From an uncultured Alphaproteobacteria bacterium (lineage in GTDB: Bacteria > Pseudomonadota > Alphaproteobacteria > Micavibrionales > Micavibrionaceae): a stretch of DNA of 7,409 nt. Positions 4,344-7,409 of this stretch are shown here, piece after piece (positions within the stretch are counted from its first letter, which is position 1; each line of letters begins with the position of its first letter). The stretch is taken from the NCBI GenBank assembly GCA_937124505.1, contig CAKZKV010000329.1, forward strand, positions 1 through 7,409, in the 5' to 3' direction. The notes beneath the pieces are model-generated. The model had not been told where the DNA came from and did not search any database. It saw nothing but the letters and a program-made list of their open reading frames with translations. The position numbers were made by a program, and so were the translations under genes.

Positions 4344-5822
4344 ATGCCAAAATTAAAGGATGTGACCCATCGTGTGCCCACATCTATTGTACTGATTTTA
4401 TTCCTATTTGATGCGTTGGCTTTGCTTGTGGCTCTGGGGGTCAGCCTGTATTTATTCGAATTTATGGTTTCCTCTTTTGTGAATACGGAGGCCTTGCAAA
4501 GTTTTCAATGGCATGAAAGTCTGATTTTCCATTATGCCTTTTTCTATTTTTTAATTCTGTTTCATTTCTATAACCGGGGGCATTACACGAACCGGCTGCC
4601 GTGGTGGCAACAGGTCAAATCTATTCTAAAAACATTGTTTGCCGTCGCTATTTTGCATGGCTTTACCTATTACACACTCGTTCTGGATGTTCCGGCCAAC
4701 CCGATCTTTGCGAGTTGGGGGCTGGCCACGCTGTTTTTACTGATTTACAGGCGTATTGCGCTGAATCTGGTGTCAATGTCCCCAAACTGGATATTACCAG
4801 TTGCCCTGTTTGGCGATAAACAGATGATCATTGATAGTATCTATGCGTTTTATGCGGACGGTATGACGGGATATCAGGTGCAGGTTATTCTGCTTCGCGA
4901 TAAAATGGACAAACCGTTTTGTCTGGATTTTCTGCCGCCGGATCATGCGCCGGTCAAGGTTGTAGATGCCAGCAAGAACTACAATAAATTTCTGAAAGAT
5001 AACCGGGACTATTTTTACGTGATCGGGCTGGATGGCTTTCGCGGAACGTACAGGGATCAGTTAATCAAGGTTCTGGAGCAGACGGAAATTGAATATGCGA
5101 TTGTCCCGCCGACCAAACGCCTGCATTTACATGGTATGGACCCGCATTTTTTCTTTGGAAATGATTTCATGTTGTTGCACAGAAAAGACCGAATTCGTTC
5201 GCCCTTTTCAAGGCTTGTCAAAAGAAGCATGGATATTGCCGGGGCTGGTGTGTGGCTTCCTGTTCTTGGGCTGATTGCTCTTGCCGTCTGGATTGGCAAG
5301 CGTATGGAGGGATCTGAAACGCCGGTATTTTATGGGGGCAAACGCGTTGGGTTGGATGGACAGGAATTCAGCTGCTGGAAGTTTTGTACCATGCATAAGG
5401 ACGCCGACAAGATTCTGGAAGACCTGATGCAAAAAGATGAGTCAATCCGCAAGGAGTGGTTTGAGTTCAAAAAGCTGAAGAACGATCCGCGTGTCGACTC
5501 GCGTATTTCAAAGCTTCTGCGGAAAACCAGTCTGGATGAATTGCCGCAAATCTGGAATGTTTTTGTCGGAGATATGAGCCTGGTCGGGCCGCGCCCCATT
5601 CTGCCGGATCAACGCCGGGATTACGGGGACTTTTTGCCTTACTATGAATCTGTGCGTCCGGGAATTACAGGTCTATGGCAGGTCAGCGGGCGAAATGAAA
5701 CCAAGTTTGATCAGCGGGTTTACTGGGATAGTTGGTACATCAAAAACTGGTCCCTTTGGCATGATATTGTCATTCTGTTCAAAACCGTTGGTGTGTTGGT
5801 GACTGGCCGCGGGGCATATTGA
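4344..5822 (+). CDS. WbaP-type polyprenyl-phosphate hexose-1-phosphate transferase
   Basis: This inner-membrane enzyme moves a sugar-1-phosphate from a nucleotide sugar to undecaprenyl phosphate, the first step of O-antigen, capsule or exopolysaccharide assembly. Counting from ATG 4287 (511 residues), there are about four membrane helices (33-58, 78-94, 112-133, 138-157), a Rossmann-like middle domain (about 168-290) and a C-terminal bacterial sugar transferase domain from KRSMDI (312). That domain has a re-entrant helix with Pro325, the catalytic Asp417-Glu418 pair in TSLDELPQ, VGPRP (433-437) and RPGITGLWQVSGRN (457-470). The insert LEDLMQKDESIRKEWFEFKK is typical of the WbaP (galactose-1-phosphate) subfamily, but the sugar is not proven. 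ATG 4344 (492 residues) is preferred because AGGTGAG lies at 4325-4331 and the promoter would start the RNA at 4287; ATG 4287 lacks any ribosome site. Confidence 0.9.
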   Translation: MPKLKDVTHRVPTSIVLILFLFDALALLVALGVSLYLFEFMVSSFVNTEALQSFQWHESLIFHYAFFYFLILFHFYNRGHYTNRLPWWQQVKSILKTLFAVAILHGFTYYTLVLDVPANPIFASWGLATLFLLIYRRIALNLVSMSPNWILPVALFGDKQMIIDSIYAFYADGMTGYQVQVILLRDKMDKPFCLDFLPPDHAPVKVVDASKNYNKFLKDNRDYFYVIGLDGFRGTYRDQLIKVLEQTEIEYAIVPPTKRLHLHGMDPHFFFGNDFMLLHRKDRIRSPFSRLVKRSMDIAGAGVWLPVLGLIALAVWIGKRMEGSETPVFYGGKRVGLDGQEFSCWKFCTMHKDADKILEDLMQKDESIRKEWFEFKKLKNDPRVDSRISKLLRKTSLDELPQIWNVFVGDMSLVGPRPILPDQRRDYGDFLPYYESVRPGITGLWQVSGRNETKFDQRVYWDSWYIKNWSLWHDIVILFKTVGVLVTGRGAY

Positions 5823-5840
5823 TCAAAGGCTTGATGACGC

Positions 5841-6653
5841 ATGCTACATTATATTTCACTGATCATTTGTTTCTTTTCTATCTTTTTGCAAGTTGTGTCT
5901 GCTCAGGCAATGGATCAGGAATGTTTTCCTGTTGCTCGTGTTTACCAGGAAAACATTTGTCGTGCAGAAATCAGGAATGATCCTGACAGGCTTGAGAAAT
6001 TATTCCAGTTAATCTGGGACAAAGCCCTTAGACATAAATTTGGAGAAGATTTTGATGAGGCAAGTGAGGAAGAGATAAATGCCTATTTAGAAGCCTTTCG
6101 TCAGCGAGAGCGTCAAAGATACTCTGAACGTCAGCAGATACTTTTATTCATAGAGCGCTTGTTACATGACAATCAATACAGCGAAGAAAACAAAAACAAG
6201 CTGGAAAATCAAAAAGAGATGCTCTCCTCCCTCATAAAATCATATGAGGAGCGAGAAAAGGTTCGTGAGGAATATCAGGAGGCCTATCAAAGAAGACAAA
6301 AGAGCGGGGCAAGGCTGATCATAGGAAGCTGGAAAAGAAACAAGGTGCTTTTTGATCATTATGGAGGACGTATTATCTTTCAGCAATTTGGGCTGGAGCC
6401 GATTGATGCCTATGAAGCATTTCTCAAAGATGTAAAAGAAGAGGGCCGGGTAGAAATTCTGAATGAAGAATTCACAGAGGTTTTTATGCGCATGGAGCAC
6501 TATATTTCTATGGGGCATAACTTTTTGCCAGATAATGAAGAAACAACGTCATACTTTTCGTCTCCTTTCTGGTTGCATTTAGATACAAACAATTTTGAAG
6601 CGCGTAAAAAAGAACTTCAGACCATTCCGGTATTATCTACAGGGAGCAATTGA
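5841..6653 (+). CDS. Secreted protein of unknown function
   Basis: I do not recognise this 270-residue protein. It begins with a signal peptide (hydrophobic residues 5-20, likely cut after AQA at 21-23), followed by two cysteines (28 and 40) that could form a disulphide in the periplasm. Residues about 75-155 are rich in Glu, Arg, Gln and Lys and should be long helices or a coiled coil. The C-terminal part has a compact, conserved-looking block, SWKRNKVLFDHYGGRIIFQQ, followed by FGLEPIDAYEAFLKDVKEEG (163-202). The pattern resembles other uncharacterised periplasmic proteins I have seen, but I cannot name a domain. It starts 18 bp after the transferase stop, with AAAGG about 11 bases before the ATG, so it is probably co-transcribed and may serve the same envelope or polysaccharide process. 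Confidence 0.75.
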   Translation: MLHYISLIICFFSIFLQVVSAQAMDQECFPVARVYQENICRAEIRNDPDRLEKLFQLIWDKALRHKFGEDFDEASEEEINAYLEAFRQRERQRYSERQQILLFIERLLHDNQYSEENKNKLENQKEMLSSLIKSYEEREKVREEYQEAYQRRQKSGARLIIGSWKRNKVLFDHYGGRIIFQQFGLEPIDAYEAFLKDVKEEGRVEILNEEFTEVFMRMEHYISMGHNFLPDNEETTSYFSSPFWLHLDTNNFEARKKELQTIPVLSTGSN

Positions 6654-6667
6654 TACTGACTGCGAAT

Positions 6668-7409
6668 TCAGCGTTTTAAAAAGTGATTGATGTAACTCTT
6701 GGTGCGCATTTTCAGGATGGTTGTCGTTGATTTTCCGGCTGAAAAAGATACGAATTTTGGTTTGATTTCGGAGGTAATACCGCTCTCAATGGCGCATTTC
6801 AGAGCCTCACTCATCAGATTATTACAGAAATTTTCGGTATGCGGCGCAATTTTTTCCAGATAAATCGCGGTATTTGCAAAAATGCGGGCACGTGTGGCGA
6901 GGGCTTTCTTGCTGTTCTTGCCGGTATAGAGGTTTTTATCATGCAGGACTTGCAGTCCCAAAGGCTCTGGAATGTGAAAGCCTTTGCCCGTCGCCAGGCA
7001 ATAGAATTTAATATAGTGATCGCTGAGCGTGATGCCTTGCGATCCTGGCATAGGAAAAAAATCAGACATAAAGTCTTTGCGGAACGTCAGGCCGGAAGTC
7101 GCCGGGGCGTCATAACTGATGCGGCCTGTTGAAAAATTCTTAATCTGGTCAATCAATATGGGCGTAATCTCTTTAGAGACAGGCAGTTCTTCTGATGAAA
7201 CTTTTTCACTATGGACTTCTTTTAAATCGTGAAAGACCCAGCCAATATCCGGGTTCTGGCTGTAAACCTGTTGCAGGATTTCGATTTTATGCGGATGAAA
7301 CAGGTCATCGGCATCCAGAAGCATCAGTATATCCCCTGTTGCGATTGCGTAGGCATTGCTGATCGCGGCGGCCTGTCCGCTATTGTCCTGAAACAGAGGG
7401 GTGATTTTT
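6668..7409 (-). CDS. Family 2 glycosyltransferase, N-terminus outside the window
   Basis: The frame runs open from the right window edge, so at least 246 residues are visible and the beginning is missing. The visible start reads TPLFQDNSGQAAAISNAY, then ATGDILMLLDADD. The first is the usual N/GGQ-AAARN-type segment of family 2 (GT-A fold) transferases and the second holds the DxD metal and nucleotide-sugar site (DADD). An internal ATG at 7324 would cut the nucleotide-binding part and is not the true start. The rest (acceptor-side region and a basic C-terminus ending INHFLKR) is divergent, and the sugar cannot be predicted. The gene converges on the secreted-protein gene with only 14 bp between the stops. 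With the WbaP-type transferase it marks a surface polysaccharide locus. Confidence 0.85.
   Translation of the reverse strand, partial: KITPLFQDNSGQAAAISNAYAIATGDILMLLDADDLFHPHKIEILQQVYSQNPDIGWVFHDLKEVHSEKVSSEELPVSKEITPILIDQIKNFSTGRISYDAPATSGLTFRKDFMSDFFPMPGSQGITLSDHYIKFYCLATGKGFHIPEPLGLQVLHDKNLYTGKNSKKALATRARIFANTAIYLEKIAPHTENFCNNLMSEALKCAIESGITSEIKPKFVSFSAGKSTTTILKMRTKSYINHFLKR

Noticed and set aside
6640..6690. Bidirectional terminator between the convergent genes
   Set aside because: Only a four-pair stem (CTGA/TCAG) can be drawn here, followed by a short TTTT; this is too weak to call.

Overview
The window looks like a stretch of a mesophilic Gram-negative chromosome, most likely a proteobacterium and possibly an alphaproteobacterium. 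This rests on the gene set (ExoIII-type nuclease, DUF484 protein, lipobox lipoprotein, WbaP-type sugar transferase), on the moderate base composition and on the mostly weak Shine-Dalgarno sites. The phylum is an inference; I do not recognise the species.

Left part (1-1560). An AT-rich island holds one gene on the minus strand. It encodes an Abi_2 (AbiD/AbiF-type) abortive-infection protein with a clear HEPN ribonuclease motif (R-N-x3-H-H). It is flanked by two unusually structured non-coding stretches. Positions 1-359 hold a bulged 10-bp stem, two consecutive palindromes, a promoter-like pair and a strong plus-strand intrinsic terminator, but no ORF. Positions 1293-1560 hold an operator-like palindrome over the abi promoter, a degenerate 26-bp direct repeat and a small hairpin. 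An imperfect 19-bp repeat occurs on both sides of the island. Because AbiF-type proteins are reported to work with an RNA antitoxin, these flanks are the most interesting part of the window.

Middle (1730-4239). An exodeoxyribonuclease III gene comes first. It is followed by a two-gene unit: a lipoprotein of alpha/beta-hydrolase type overlapping a DUF484/GAF-like gene by one base (TAATG). These are ordinary chromosomal genes.

Right part (4250-7409). A TTGACA promoter drives a WbaP-type polyprenyl-phosphate sugar-1-phosphate transferase, which starts the assembly of a surface polysaccharide repeat unit on the lipid carrier. It is followed after 18 bp by a secreted, charged, helical protein of unknown function. 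A family 2 glycosyltransferase, cut by the window end, converges on it from the other strand. This looks like the edge of a polysaccharide biosynthesis locus.
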